Positions 9,701 to 19,128 of a DNA stretch of 64,000 nucleotides are shown piece after piece. The number at the start of each line of letters is the position of its first letter. The stretch's first letter is position 1. A program made the position numbers and the translations under genes. The notes under the pieces were generated by a model. The model ran no database searches. It had not been told where the DNA came from and was given only the letters and a program-made list of their open reading frames with translations. Source of the stretch: an uncultured Pelagibacteraceae bacterium (lineage in GTDB: Bacteria; Pseudomonadota; Alphaproteobacteria; Pelagibacterales; Pelagibacteraceae); contig CACMPD010000002.1 in NCBI GenBank assembly GCA_902615425.1, positions 62,001-126,000 of the forward strand, read 5' to 3'.

Positions 9701-10318
9701 ATGACAAAAAGATTAAACTCTAAACATAAAGTTGACAGAAGATTAAAAGTAAATCTTTGGGGAAGACCTAAAAGTCCGTTTAATACAAGAGCATATGGAC
9801 CCGGCCAACATGGTCAGACCAAAACCTCAAAACCATCAGATTATGGAATTCAGTTACAAGCAAAACAAAAATTAAAAGCTTATTACGGAAATATTAATGA
9901 AAGACAATTTAGAAATATTTATAAAAAAGCTAGCATGCTCAAAGGTGATACAAGTGAGAACTTAATTGGATTATTGGAAAGAAGATTGGATGCAGTGATA
10001 TATAGAGCAAAGTTTGCAACTACAATTTTTTCTGCAAGACAATTAATCAACCATGGACATGTAAAAGTAAATGGAAAAAAAGTAAATATTTCTAGTTTTT
10101 CTGTTAGAGAAGAAGATACTATAGAAATTAGAGATAAGTCAAAACAACTTGCGATAATCGATATTGCTCTAGCTAGCAAAGAAAGAGAAGCTCCAGAATA
10201 TATTCAAATGGATGAAAAAAATAAAAAATTTAAGTTTGTTAGAATTCCAAAATTTGAGGAAGTACCATACCCAATTGTTATGGAGCCAAATTTAGTAATT
10301 GAGTATTACTCTAGATAA
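9701..10318 (+). CDS. rpsD: 30S ribosomal protein S4
   Basis: 205 residues, full length. The N-terminal segment contains [21 protein letters not shown] and the GPGQHG motif, followed by the S4 RNA-binding domain at about 97-160 ([27 protein letters not shown]). S4 binds 16S rRNA and nucleates assembly of the small-subunit body. It stands alone here rather than in the alpha operon, a common arrangement in alphaproteobacteria. It is convergent with grxD, with only 3 bp between them and no obvious terminator. Confidence 0.97.
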   Translation: MTKRLNSKHKVDRRLKVNLWGRPKSPFNTRAYGPGQHGQTKTSKPSDYGIQLQAKQKLKAYYGNINERQFRNIYKKASMLKGDTSENLIGLLERRLDAVIYRAKFATTIFSARQLINHGHVKVNGKKVNISSFSVREEDTIEIRDKSKQLAIIDIALASKEREAPEYIQMDEKNKKFKFVRIPKFEEVPYPIVMEPNLVIEYYSR

Positions 10319-10321
10319 TAA

Positions 10322-10654
10322 TTATTTTTTATAGTTAATACCTTTATCATCAAATAATTTTTTTAATTCTCCGCTCTCATACATTTCTTTAATGATATCA
10401 CATCCACCTATAAATTCTTTTTTGATATAAAGTTGAGGTATTGTTGGCCAATCACTAAAGACTTTAATTCCATCTCTCAAAGATTGATCTTCTAATACAT
10501 TTACACCCTTAAAATTTATTTCTAACATTTTAAGTATGTTTGAGACAGTCATTGAAAAACCACATTGTGGTTGGTCTGGAGTACCTTTCATAAAAAGGCA
10601 CACATCATTAGCACTAATATGATTTTGAATTAAAATTTTTGTTTGATCATCCAT
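10322..10654 (-). CDS. grxD: Monothiol glutaredoxin (Grx4/GrxD type)
   Basis: 110 residues with the CGFS active site at 31-34, preceded by FMKGTPDQPQ and followed later by WPTIPQLYI and the glutathione-binding GGCDI. CGFS glutaredoxins bind glutathione-ligated [2Fe-2S] clusters and deliver or sense iron-sulfur clusters, partnering with BolA proteins. The upstream neighbour is a BolA-family gene whose last base is shared with this start, so the pair is very likely co-expressed and co-functional. Confidence 0.94.
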   Translation of the reverse strand: MDDQTKILIQNHISANDVCLFMKGTPDQPQCGFSMTVSNILKMLEINFKGVNVLEDQSLRDGIKVFSDWPTIPQLYIKKEFIGGCDIIKEMYESGELKKLFDDKGINYKK

Positions 10655-10884
10655 TATTGTTCCTTTGTTTTAATTGCTAAAGCGTGTAGTTCATTTCCCA
10701 TCTTACCTTTTAATGAATTGTAAACCATTTTATGTTGTTCAATTTTACTCTTACCTGCAAATTGAGAAGAGGTTATAGTTGCTGAATAATGATTACCATC
10801 TCCAGCTAGATCTTGAATATCTATTACAGCATCCGGCATTGCTTCTTTAATATATTTTTCGATTTCTTTTAAATCCATTGCCAT
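10654..10884 (-). CDS. bolA: BolA/IbaG family protein
   Basis: 76 residues covering the whole BolA fold. The C-terminal helix-strand part HKMVYNSLKGKMGNELHALA carries the conserved His expected to coordinate the shared cluster with a CGFS glutaredoxin. Its short length is closer to the IbaG/YrbA type than to long BolA. It sits 3 bp downstream of purL and 1 nt into grxD. BolA-Grx partnership in iron-sulfur trafficking is established for the families; regulation here is not visible. Confidence 0.88.
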   Translation of the reverse strand: MAMDLKEIEKYIKEAMPDAVIDIQDLAGDGNHYSATITSSQFAGKSKIEQHKMVYNSLKGKMGNELHALAIKTKEQ

Positions 10885-10887
10885 TTT

Positions 10888-13077
10888 TTAACTCATATAC
10901 TTTGATAACCAATTTGTATAATAAGACTTCAATTCGTCAATTGTAACTTTTGTCTTTTCATTAATAATCATATCGTTTTGTGTGATAATACCTAATTCCT
11001 CATGATGTACTGAGTTTTTGTTTAAAATTTTCGTAACTTCTTTTAAATCTTCTTTATTCACTTCAATTAAGTATCTACCTTGGTCTTCTGAAAAAAAATA
11101 CTCAATTTCATTAATTAAACTCTTTGGCTTGTTAATTTGAATTCCTTTATTACCTTTGATGCACATTTTACTTATTGCAACCAATAAACCTCCTAAAGAT
11201 ATGTCATGAGCACTTTTCACATATCCTTTATCAATTAAGTTTAAAATTGACTCTCCATTATTTTTTTCATTAAAAAGATTTACCTCTGGTGGAGGACCAT
11301 TTTTTTCATCTAAAATAGTTCTAGCAAATAAACTTTGGTCAATATGCCCTTCAGTCTTACCAATGATTAAAACTAAATTATCAATTTCTTTCAAATCCAT
11401 TGAAATCATTTTTTCATAATCTTTGATGAGACCCACACCACCAATTGATGGAGTTGGTTTGATACCAACTTCTTTGGTTTGGTTGTAAAAAGATACATTA
11501 CCAGATACCACTGGAAAATTTAAATATTTACTTGCTTCACCTATACCTTGAACACATTCAACAAACTCACCCATATTCTCCTCTTTTTCAGGGCTTCCAA
11601 AGTTTAAGCAATTTGTAATAGCGATTGGCTTTGCCCCAACTGAAATTAAATTTCTCCAACTTTCAGCGACAACTTGTTTACCTCCTGTTAATGGGTGAGC
11701 CCAACAATATACTGCTGAGGAATCCACTGATGCTGCTACAGCTTTATTTGTTCCATGTACTCTTACAACACCAGAGTCTCCACCTGGTTTTTGAATAGTG
11801 TCACCCATAACTGTATGATCATATTGTTGCCAGATCCATTCCTTACTACATATATTCTCATTAGATAAAACCTTTTTAAGTACATCTTTTATTTTTAATT
11901 TATTCAAAGCTTCATTTCTAATTTTATTTTTTTTAGGTAACTTTGATTTTTTCCATTTGCGATCATACATTGGAGAATTTTCAACGAGTAAATTAACTGG
12001 TATTTTTGCTACTTGATCTTGGTTAAAAAATAATTCGATGTTTTTTGAGTTTGTGGTTTTTCCAATAATTGCAAAGTCTAAATTCCATTTATCAAATATT
12101 TTCTTAGCAGTTTCCTCTTTACCATTTTCTAATACTATCAACATACGCTCTTGACTTTCAGACAACATGATTTCGTAAGGAGTCATTTTAGTCTCTCTGC
12201 AGGGGACTTTATTTAAATCAATTTCAATGCCTAAATTTCCTTTTGATGCCATTTCAATACTCGATGAAGTAAGACCAGCAGCTCCCATATCTTGAATGGC
12301 AATAATTGAATCACCAGCCATTAATTCTAAACATGCCTCTAACAAAAGTTTTTCAGTAAAAGGGTCACCAACTTGTACAGTTGGTTTTTTTTCTTCAATC
12401 TTCTCATCAAAACTAGCTGAAGCCATACTTGCACCATGAATTCCATCTCTACCAGTTTTAGAACCTACATATATTACAGGTTTGTTCAAACCAGCAGCCT
12501 TTGAGTAAAAAATTTTATTTTTTTTAACCAGGCCAAGCGTCATTGCGTTTACTAAAATGTTTCCATTATAAGAACTATCAAATGAGGTCTGTCCTGCTAT
12601 GGTTGGCACACCCATACAATTCCCGTACCCACCAATACCATGTACAACTCCTCGTAAGAGATTTTTTGTTTTTTTATTTTGTGGAGATCCAAAATGTATA
12701 GAATTCAAATTAGCTATCGGTCTTGCCCCCATTGTAAATACATCTCTCATAATTCCACCTACACCCGTTGCAGCTCCTTGATATGGTTCAATAAAAGATG
12801 GATGATTATGACTTTCGATTTTAAAGACAATTGCATCGCCATCCTCAATATCAATAACACCTGCATTTTCTCCTGGACCCTGAATTACTTTTTTTCCTTT
12901 GGTTGGTAGTTTTTTAAGGTGAAGTCGTGATGACTTATATGAACAATGCTCATTCCACATTGCAGAAAAAATTCCAAGTTCAGTAATATTTGGCGTTCTC
13001 TTAAGTAACAGACAAATTTTTTTATATTCGTCAGATTTGAGACCATGATCTATAGCAATTTGTTCATTAACTTCCAT
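10888..13077 (-). CDS. purL: Phosphoribosylformylglycinamidine synthase subunit PurL
   Basis: 729 residues, the small PurL that works with separate PurS and PurQ, both encoded just upstream. Key motifs are [12 protein letters not shown] near the start, [20 protein letters not shown], and the C-terminal AHDISLGGL. It converts FGAR plus ammonia (from PurQ) and ATP to FGAM, the fourth step of purine synthesis. Its ATG sits immediately after the purQ stop. Part of the run purB-purC-purS-purQ-purL. Confidence 0.97.
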   Translation of the reverse strand: MEVNEQIAIDHGLKSDEYKKICLLLKRTPNITELGIFSAMWNEHCSYKSSRLHLKKLPTKGKKVIQGPGENAGVIDIEDGDAIVFKIESHNHPSFIEPYQGAATGVGGIMRDVFTMGARPIANLNSIHFGSPQNKKTKNLLRGVVHGIGGYGNCMGVPTIAGQTSFDSSYNGNILVNAMTLGLVKKNKIFYSKAAGLNKPVIYVGSKTGRDGIHGASMASASFDEKIEEKKPTVQVGDPFTEKLLLEACLELMAGDSIIAIQDMGAAGLTSSSIEMASKGNLGIEIDLNKVPCRETKMTPYEIMLSESQERMLIVLENGKEETAKKIFDKWNLDFAIIGKTTNSKNIELFFNQDQVAKIPVNLLVENSPMYDRKWKKSKLPKKNKIRNEALNKLKIKDVLKKVLSNENICSKEWIWQQYDHTVMGDTIQKPGGDSGVVRVHGTNKAVAASVDSSAVYCWAHPLTGGKQVVAESWRNLISVGAKPIAITNCLNFGSPEKEENMGEFVECVQGIGEASKYLNFPVVSGNVSFYNQTKEVGIKPTPSIGGVGLIKDYEKMISMDLKEIDNLVLIIGKTEGHIDQSLFARTILDEKNGPPPEVNLFNEKNNGESILNLIDKGYVKSAHDISLGGLLVAISKMCIKGNKGIQINKPKSLINEIEYFFSEDQGRYLIEVNKEDLKEVTKILNKNSVHHEELGIITQNDMIINEKTKVTIDELKSYYTNWLSKYMS

Positions 13078-13760
13078 TATTTAATATTATTAATAAGGTT
13101 TTTGAAAAAAATTGAGCCATCTTCCCCAGATAAACTTTGGTCAATCATTCTCTCAGGATGGGGCATCATTCCTAATACATTTTTTTCTTTATTAAAAATA
13201 CCTGCAATATTTTTAATTGAACCATTTGGGTTATGTTGGTCTTCTATCTTACCTTCTTTATTACAATAATAAATTGCAATTTGATTATTATCCTCAATTT
13301 CTTTCAATTGATCTTTGGTACAAAAATAATTTCCTTCATTATGAGCAATATGAAATTCTAGAATATCTTTATTAAGATTTTTAAAATATGTATTTTCTTT
13401 GTTATCCAATTTCACGAAGACATTTTTACATATAAACTCCAAATATTTATTTCTTAACAACACTCCTGGCACTAAACCTGTTTCAACCAGTATTTGAAAT
13501 CCATTACAAATTCCCATGACCAATCCCCCAGATTTTGCAAAATTTATAACTGATTGCATTATTTTAGATTTAGATGCCATACTTCCACATCGCAAGTAAT
13601 CCCCGTATGAAAAACCACCTGGAAGAACGACCAAATCACTTTTTGGGAGTTCACTTTCATCATGCCAAACCATTTTATTGTTAAAACCAAATTTCTTGAG
13701 TGCAACATCCATGTCTCTATCGCAATTTGAGCCAGGAAAAGTTATTACAGATGACCTCAT
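13077..13760 (-). CDS. purQ: Phosphoribosylformylglycinamidine synthase subunit PurQ (glutaminase)
   Basis: 227 residues. Class I glutamine amidotransferase with nucleophile Cys85 in GICNGFQ and partners His201 and Glu203 in [19 protein letters not shown] forms the oxyanion region. It supplies ammonia to PurL through the PurS-bridged complex. It lies 3 bp after purS and shares one base with purL. Confidence 0.96.
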   Translation of the reverse strand: MRSSVITFPGSNCDRDMDVALKKFGFNNKMVWHDESELPKSDLVVLPGGFSYGDYLRCGSMASKSKIMQSVINFAKSGGLVMGICNGFQILVETGLVPGVLLRNKYLEFICKNVFVKLDNKENTYFKNLNKDILEFHIAHNEGNYFCTKDQLKEIEDNNQIAIYYCNKEGKIEDQHNPNGSIKNIAGIFNKEKNVLGMMPHPERMIDQSLSGEDGSIFFKNLINNIK

Positions 13761-13763
13761 TAA

Positions 13764-14006
13764 TTATTGTGTTTCAATAATTTTAAAGTTTTCGATTACA
13801 AGATTAGCTAAAAGTTTTTTACACATATCCTCAACAACAGCTTTTGCTTTGTTTGGATCGTTTTCATTTACATCTATTTCAAAATATTTACCTTGTCTTA
13901 CTTCACTTATATTTTCAAAACCCATTCCATCCAGGGCTTGATGGATGACTTTTCCCTGTGGATCTAAAACATCCTTTTTTAAAGTTATTATTGCTGAAAC
14001 TTTCAT
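13764..14006 (-). CDS. purS: Phosphoribosylformylglycinamidine synthase subunit PurS
   Basis: 80 residues, usual size. The family pattern is visible: ITLKKDVLDPQGK at 7-19, then VRQGKYFEIDV. PurS forms a small dimer that couples PurQ glutaminase to PurL. Its start overlaps the purC stop by 4 nt (ATGA). Confidence 0.94.
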   Translation of the reverse strand: MKVSAIITLKKDVLDPQGKVIHQALDGMGFENISEVRQGKYFEIDVNENDPNKAKAVVEDMCKKLLANLVIENFKIIETQ

Positions 14007-14788
14007 TTACTCTTTTTTTTAATTGAAGAGAGGTTTGTTACGTTAACTGCAGATACATTTGATTGTTCATGAAGAATACCAAGTCGTTTTGCAACTTCAG
14101 TATAAGCTGGTATCAAATCTCCCAAATCTTTTCTAAATCTATCTTTATCAAGTTTTTTATCAGTAATTGTGTCCCACAATCTACAGGTATCAGGGCTAAT
14201 TTCATCTGCTAAAATAATTGTATTTTTTCCACTTTCATGAGTGAATCCAAACTCTACTTTAAAATCAACTAGTTTAATTCCGACACCTCGAAATAAACCA
14301 AGTAAAAAATCATTCAATCGTTTTAAATTTTCATCAATTAAATCAAGCTGAATAGCTTTAAGCCAATTAAATGCTAGAATGTGTTCTCTACTTATGTTTG
14401 GATCACCCAATTTATCATCTTTGAGACAATATTCTATTAATGGATATTCAAGTACAGTACCATCCTCAATACCCAATCGTTTTGTGAGAGAACCGGTTGC
14501 AATATTTCTTACAATGAACTCAATAGGAATAATATCTACAAGTTTTACAAGTTGTTCTCTCATATTAAGTCTTTTTACTAAATGATTTTTAATTCCAATT
14601 TGATTTAGGTTTGAAAGTATATGTTCTGAAATTCTATTATTAAGGACACCTTTGCCCTCAATAGTACTTTTTTTTTGATTATTAAATGCTGTTGCATCAT
14701 CTTTAAAATATTGAATAACTAAATTTTTATCAGAAGTTGCATAAATAATTTTAGCTTTTCCTTCATATATTTTTTTTCCTTTTTTCAT
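14003..14788 (-). CDS. purC: SAICAR synthetase
   Basis: 261 residues. Starts KKGKKIYEGKAKIIYAT, the ATP-binding beginning of the family, and carries the signatures VDFKVEFG and LADEISPDTCRLWD. It ligates aspartate to CAIR, giving SAICAR. It overlaps the upstream hypothetical gene by one base (TAATG) and purS by 4 nt, so it is tightly embedded in the purine operon. Confidence 0.96.
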   Translation of the reverse strand: MKKGKKIYEGKAKIIYATSDKNLVIQYFKDDATAFNNQKKSTIEGKGVLNNRISEHILSNLNQIGIKNHLVKRLNMREQLVKLVDIIPIEFIVRNIATGSLTKRLGIEDGTVLEYPLIEYCLKDDKLGDPNISREHILAFNWLKAIQLDLIDENLKRLNDFLLGLFRGVGIKLVDFKVEFGFTHESGKNTIILADEISPDTCRLWDTITDKKLDKDRFRKDLGDLIPAYTEVAKRLGILHEQSNVSAVNVTNLSSIKKKSK

Positions 14789-15201
14789 TAGTTTTTTTCT
14801 AATTTACACTTTTCTCTTTGAGTTTGTTTGGCACCATTCCATTTAAAATTTGAAGATCTTTTGAGTTTTTTAAAATCTGTAACAGAAGTTGAGTCGGTTC
14901 CTATTCCTCCATTAAGAAATGTAGCTTTTTTTGTGAAACAAATGGCCTGGTAATCAGAAATAATTAATTCAACACCTTCAACTGATTTTAAAAAATGCTT
15001 GTTACTTTTATTAATTTCAGCAGGACAAAATTTATGGTAGTTTTTTTTATCTTTTTTAATATTTGCACTATATATGGTTACCCCTGAATCATCTGATACA
15101 TACTTATATCTATATTTTTTACATTTTATAATAATAGTTTCAGCAACTAAGCTTGTAGAAAAAAAAGTTAAAACAAAGATAACAAAAATTTTTTTCATCA
15201 T
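14788..15201 (-). CDS. Hypothetical secreted small protein in the purine operon
   Basis: 137 residues, no family recognised. An N-terminal signal peptide is clear: KK, then a hydrophobic run IFVIFVLTFF, and a likely cleavage near SLVAE (residues 17-22). The mature part is about 115 residues, Lys-rich, with four scattered Cys residues that could form disulfides in the periplasm. The start has two adjacent ATGs (15201 and 15198); the first overlaps the purB stop as ATGA. It is coupled on both sides, so it is transcribed with purB and purC although its location suggests no enzymatic role in purine synthesis. Confidence 0.7.
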   Translation of the reverse strand: MMKKIFVIFVLTFFSTSLVAETIIIKCKKYRYKYVSDDSGVTIYSANIKKDKKNYHKFCPAEINKSNKHFLKSVEGVELIISDYQAICFTKKATFLNGGIGTDSTSVTDFKKLKRSSNFKWNGAKQTQREKCKLEKN

Positions 15202-16490
15202 TTAAACACTCTTCTAAAGATTAAATTTACATTTTTGAGATGCTTGGCATAACTAAAAATAGTTCTTAATTTTTTAAGTGATATATTGTTCATTATATAT
15301 TTATCAGATTGCGCTACATCAAATAAATTCAAATTTTCAGCAAAACACTTTTTCGAGAAATTTTGAACCATTCTATATGATTTTTCTCTAGTTAATCCAG
15401 TTTTTGTAAGCTCAAGCATCAACTCTTGTGAAAAAATTAAACCTTTCGTTATGTTTAAATTCTCTAACATTTTTTTTGGATAAACAATCATATTGTCCAA
15501 AATATTGGTTAATCTTACTAAAGCAAAATCAATAGTTATATTAGCATCTGGGCCAATGTTTCTCTCTACACTTGAATGTGAAATATCTCTTTCGTGCCAT
15601 AAGGCTATATTTTCAAGTGCAGGAATTACACTACTTCTAACCATTCTTGAAAGACCTGTTAAATTTTCACTCAAGATAGGATTTCTTTTATGCGGCATGG
15701 CAGATGAACCTTTTTGTTTTTTTGAAAAAAATTCTTGTAGTTCGTAAACTTCAGTTCGTTGTAAATGCCTGATTTCTGTAGCTACTCTTTCTATAGAACC
15801 CGCAATAATTCCTAGAACTGAGAAATAAAAAGCGTGTCTATCCCTTGGAATAATTTGAGTTGAAATCGGTTCAACTTTTAAGCCAAGTTTTTTAGCTACA
15901 TGTTTTTCCACATTTGGATTTATGTTGGCAAAAGTTCCAACTGCACCTGAAATAGCACATGTAGAGACCTCATCTATAGCATCGACTAATCTTTTTCTAT
16001 TTCTTTTAAATTCTGCGTAAAAAGAAGCAAGTTTTAAACCAAAGGTAATGGGTTCAGCATGTATGCCATGACTTCTTCCCATGCATGGTGTAAATTTATA
16101 TTTGTTTGCTTGTTTTTTTAATATTTTTAAAATTTGGTCAAGATCTTTGAGAATAATTTTTCCTGACTGAATCAACTGAACATTAAAACTTGTATCTACA
16201 ACATCTGATGATGTCATTCCTTGATGAAGATATCTTGATTTAATCCCAGCTTTCTCTGTAACAGAAGTTAAAAAAGCTATGATATCATGTTTAACTTGAG
16301 ACTCGATTTGATGAATTCTTTTTACATTAATTCTTGCTTTTTTTCTAACAATTGAGGAAACTCCTTTAGGAATTTGATTTAATTTTTCCATTGCTTGTGC
16401 TGCAGCTATCTCTACATCTAACCAAACTTTGTATTTATTTTCTTCTGACCAAATATCAGTAAGTTCTTTTCTCGAGTATCTTTTAATCAT
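15198..16490 (-). CDS. purB: Adenylosuccinate lyase
   Basis: 430 residues from the ATG at 16490; an upstream in-frame TTG at 16493 is less likely because the family starts IxRYS. The fumarase/aspartase superfamily signature SSAMPHKRNP is present, as are TSSDVVDT and GRSHGIHAEP with the catalytic His residues. It catalyses two fumarate-releasing steps in purine synthesis (SAICAR to AICAR and adenylosuccinate to AMP). It starts 4 nt after map and overlaps the next small gene by 4 nt. Confidence 0.96.
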   Translation of the reverse strand: MIKRYSRKELTDIWSEENKYKVWLDVEIAAAQAMEKLNQIPKGVSSIVRKKARINVKRIHQIESQVKHDIIAFLTSVTEKAGIKSRYLHQGMTSSDVVDTSFNVQLIQSGKIILKDLDQILKILKKQANKYKFTPCMGRSHGIHAEPITFGLKLASFYAEFKRNRKRLVDAIDEVSTCAISGAVGTFANINPNVEKHVAKKLGLKVEPISTQIIPRDRHAFYFSVLGIIAGSIERVATEIRHLQRTEVYELQEFFSKKQKGSSAMPHKRNPILSENLTGLSRMVRSSVIPALENIALWHERDISHSSVERNIGPDANITIDFALVRLTNILDNMIVYPKKMLENLNITKGLIFSQELMLELTKTGLTREKSYRMVQNFSKKCFAENLNLFDVAQSDKYIMNNISLKKLRTIFSYAKHLKNVNLIFRRVFK

Positions 16491-16493
16491 CAA

Positions 16494-17267
16494 TTATAAA
16501 TATGGAGGCTTTGAATAACCTTTAGCAGATTCTGTAAAAATTTCATAACCATTTTCTGTAATTCCAACTGTATGCTCAAATTGTGCAGACAAAGATTTAT
16601 CTTTTGTAACTGCTGTCCAACCATCATTAAGCATTTTTGTAGCAAATTTACCTGCATTAATCATAGGCTCAATCGTAAATGTCATTCCTGGTTTTAGTTC
16701 CATTCCTGTATTTTTAGTTCCATAATGTAAAATATTTGGCGATTCATGAAAAGTTGTGCCTATACCATGTCCGCAAAAATCTCTGACAACTGAAAAGCCT
16801 TTTTTTTCTACATATGTTTGAATTTCATGACCAATATCTCCAAGTTTTTTTCCAGGTTTTAAGATTTTTATGGCCCTCATCATTGACTCGTGTGTCGCAT
16901 CTATAAGATTATTCAATTTGACAGAAGTTTTACCTATACAAAACATTCTACTTGTATCTCCGTAGTGGTTATCAATGATTGCTGTGACATCTACATTGAC
17001 TGCATCCCCTTCTTCTAAAATTTTTTCTTCAGAGGGAATTCCATGACAAACAACATGGTTTAATGATGTACACAATGATTTATTAAAGCCTCTGTAATAA
17101 AGTGGAGCAGAGTAACCTCCGTTGTCTCTAATAAATTCGTAACCAAGCTTATCAATTTGTGCAGTCGAAATACCTTCTTTAATATTTTCAGTAAGCATAT
17201 CTAAGGTCTGAGCTGCAAGTTTTCCTGCAATTCTCATTTTTTCAAATTTTTCTGAATAATTATTCAT
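16494..17267 (-). CDS. map: Methionine aminopeptidase, type I
   Basis: 257 residues. Metal-binding pattern of type I enzymes: VNVDVTAIIDNHYGDTSRMF (two Asp), GHGIGTTFHE (His), FTIEPMI (Glu) and the final QFEHTVGI (Glu). It removes initiator Met from nascent proteins. No N-terminal SH3-like extension is present. It overlaps sfsA by 8 nt and lies directly ahead of purB. Confidence 0.96.
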   Translation of the reverse strand: MNNYSEKFEKMRIAGKLAAQTLDMLTENIKEGISTAQIDKLGYEFIRDNGGYSAPLYYRGFNKSLCTSLNHVVCHGIPSEEKILEEGDAVNVDVTAIIDNHYGDTSRMFCIGKTSVKLNNLIDATHESMMRAIKILKPGKKLGDIGHEIQTYVEKKGFSVVRDFCGHGIGTTFHESPNILHYGTKNTGMELKPGMTFTIEPMINAGKFATKMLNDGWTAVTKDKSLSAQFEHTVGITENGYEIFTESAKGYSKPPYL

Positions 17268-17964
17268 TAATAATATTTAACTTTTTTTCTATTTTAATTT
17301 CTTTTGAATTTAGTTTGCATCTATAAGCAAGAAAATTAACACCAGCTTTTTTGGCAATAAGGTAGTTTTTATAGTACTCTTCATCAATATCTTTCGCAAT
17401 TTTAAAATTTTCCATATTTTGTATCTGAACCAAGAAGATCAAGTATGATTTATAACCTTTTTTTATGGCATCAATAAGGGTAAGAAGATGTTTTGAACCC
17501 CTTGTAGTAATTGCATCAGGAAATTCAGCAGTTTTTTTCTGTCTAAAAAGAGTTACATTTTTAACTTCAATAAAAATTTTTTGCTTTTTTTTCTCTATTA
17601 AAAAATCAAATCTGGTTTCTTTGTTGTAAAAAACTTCTGACTTAATAGTATCATTGTTTTTTAATTCAGTTATTAAATTAGCTTTTAGACCATGTTCAAC
17701 AATTTTATTTGCCATGTGAGTATTTACACCAACTAGATTATTATTGGCTTTAATCAATTCTAAACCATATTTCAGTTTTCTTTTTGGATTATCATTTTTG
17801 AGTAAGTATACATCATTTCCCGCATCAAGTAGACCTTTCATGGAGCCTGTATTTGGACAATGAGCTGTGACAACTTCTTTATTTATTTTTACATCTACAA
17901 AAAAACGTTTATATCTTTTGATTAATTTGCCTTTTATTAAAGACTTGGTAAATTCCATATTCAA
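17260..17964 (-). CDS. sfsA: SfsA family protein (DNA-binding/nuclease-like)
   Basis: 234 residues, standard SfsA length. AHCPNTGSMKGLL near residue 35 and the PD-(D/E)XK-like pattern ETRFDFLIE followed by IFIEVKNVTL are characteristic, as is FPDAITTRGSKHL. SfsA was named for sugar fermentation stimulation in E. coli; its biochemical role is not settled. It is the first gene of the minus-strand run and is divergent from the CinA-like gene, with only 12 bp between the two starts. Confidence 0.9.
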   Translation of the reverse strand: MNMEFTKSLIKGKLIKRYKRFFVDVKINKEVVTAHCPNTGSMKGLLDAGNDVYLLKNDNPKRKLKYGLELIKANNNLVGVNTHMANKIVEHGLKANLITELKNNDTIKSEVFYNKETRFDFLIEKKKQKIFIEVKNVTLFRQKKTAEFPDAITTRGSKHLLTLIDAIKKGYKSYLIFLVQIQNMENFKIAKDIDEEYYKNYLIAKKAGVNFLAYRCKLNSKEIKIEKKLNIINE

Positions 17965-17976
17965 ATTATAGATAAT

Positions 17977-18726
17977 ATGAAAAAAAATACAAAAGTTAAT
18001 GCTGCTATATTAATAATTGGAAATGAAATTCTTTCAGGCCGAACTCAAGATACAAATACGAGCACCTTGGCTGTATGGCTGAATTCACTTGGAGTTCAGG
18101 TAAATGAAGTAAGAGTAATACCAGATACAAAAAAAATTATAATTGAAAATTTAAATGTCTTAAGAAAAAATAATGATTATGTATTTACAACTGGTGGTAT
18201 TGGTCCAACACATGATGATATTACAGCAGAGTCTGTTTCAGAAGCCTTTGGATTAAAATATGAAATTCATCCAGAAGCTTTTAAAATATTAGAAAGTTAT
18301 TATAAACCAGGAGAATTCAATGAAGGGAGACAGAAAATGGTCTGGATGCCACATAATGCAAAATTAATTTTAAATCCGACGAGTGGGGCACCAGGATTTA
18401 GTGTTGAGAATGTGTTTTGTTTACCAGGTGTCCCATCGATATTAAAATCAATGTTAGGTAGTTTGAAACAAAAAATTGTAGGCGGTGATCCAATACTGAG
18501 CCATACAATAAGCTTAAGAACTGTAGAAAGTGAAATTGCAAATTCTTTATCAAAAGTTCAAGATCAGAATAAAGATGTTGAAATTGGAAGCTATCCCTTT
18601 TTCCATGCAGGAAAACTTGGAGTCTCCATAGTTCTTCGATCTGAGCAGCAATCAAAAATTGATACTTGTAATGCTCAGATTTTAGATTTTATAAAAGAAA
18701 AAAAAATTGAAATAGTAGATCGATAA
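17977..18726 (+). CDS. CinA-type MoCF-biosynthesis-like domain protein (competence/damage-inducible protein A family)
   Basis: 249 residues, only the N-terminal MoaB/Mog-like domain of CinA. ILIIGNEILSGRTQDTN near the start and TTGGIGPTHDDIT at about 70-82 are the fold signatures. The C-terminal NMN-deamidase domain of full CinA (about 400 residues) is absent. Proteins of this shape are common in alphaproteobacteria; the substrate is unknown, probably a nucleotide or pterin-like phosphate. The stop is followed immediately by the next gene. Confidence 0.8.
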   Translation: MKKNTKVNAAILIIGNEILSGRTQDTNTSTLAVWLNSLGVQVNEVRVIPDTKKIIIENLNVLRKNNDYVFTTGGIGPTHDDITAESVSEAFGLKYEIHPEAFKILESYYKPGEFNEGRQKMVWMPHNAKLILNPTSGAPGFSVENVFCLPGVPSILKSMLGSLKQKIVGGDPILSHTISLRTVESEIANSLSKVQDQNKDVEIGSYPFFHAGKLGVSIVLRSEQQSKIDTCNAQILDFIKEKKIEIVDR

Positions 18727-19128
18727 ATGCTTTATTTTGCTTATGGTAGTAACTTGCATCATTTTCAAATGAAAAGAAGATGCAAAGATAGTTTTTTCTT
18801 AAAAAAAATAAATCTAAAAAATTTTAAACTAACATTTAGAAGTAAATATAGAGCTGCAGACATAGAGCCCAAAAAAAATTCAATTGTTCCTGGTGGACTT
18901 TTTGAAATATCTAAAAGTGATGAAAAAAAACTTGATATTTATGAAGACTTTCCAATTTTATATAAGAAGTATTATTTTTCATATTATGGGAAAAAAGTTA
19001 TGACATATACAATGACTAACAAAACACCTTTTAGATTTCCAACTGAAAGATACCTTAATGTTGTAAAAAGAGGTTATAAAGATTGTAAGCTTGATCATAA
19101 ATATTTGTTAAAAGCTTTGTCAAATTGA
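18727..19128 (+). CDS. Gamma-glutamylcyclotransferase-like protein
   Basis: 133 residues of the GGCT/AIG2-like fold. YGSNL at 6-10 is the substrate-binding loop, and IYEDFP supplies the conserved Glu expected to be catalytic. Members release 5-oxoproline from gamma-glutamyl compounds or gamma-glutamylamines. The substrate here cannot be read from sequence. It begins the base after the CinA-like stop and converges with the Gfo/Idh gene, overlapping it by 9 bp. Confidence 0.75.
   Translation: MLYFAYGSNLHHFQMKRRCKDSFFLKKINLKNFKLTFRSKYRAADIEPKKNSIVPGGLFEISKSDEKKLDIYEDFPILYKKYYFSYYGKKVMTYTMTNKTPFRFPTERYLNVVKRGYKDCKLDHKYLLKALSN

Noticed and set aside
13678-13941. 87-codon plus-strand frame across the purQ-purS junction
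   Set aside because: Antisense to two well-supported genes with no ribosome site or family.
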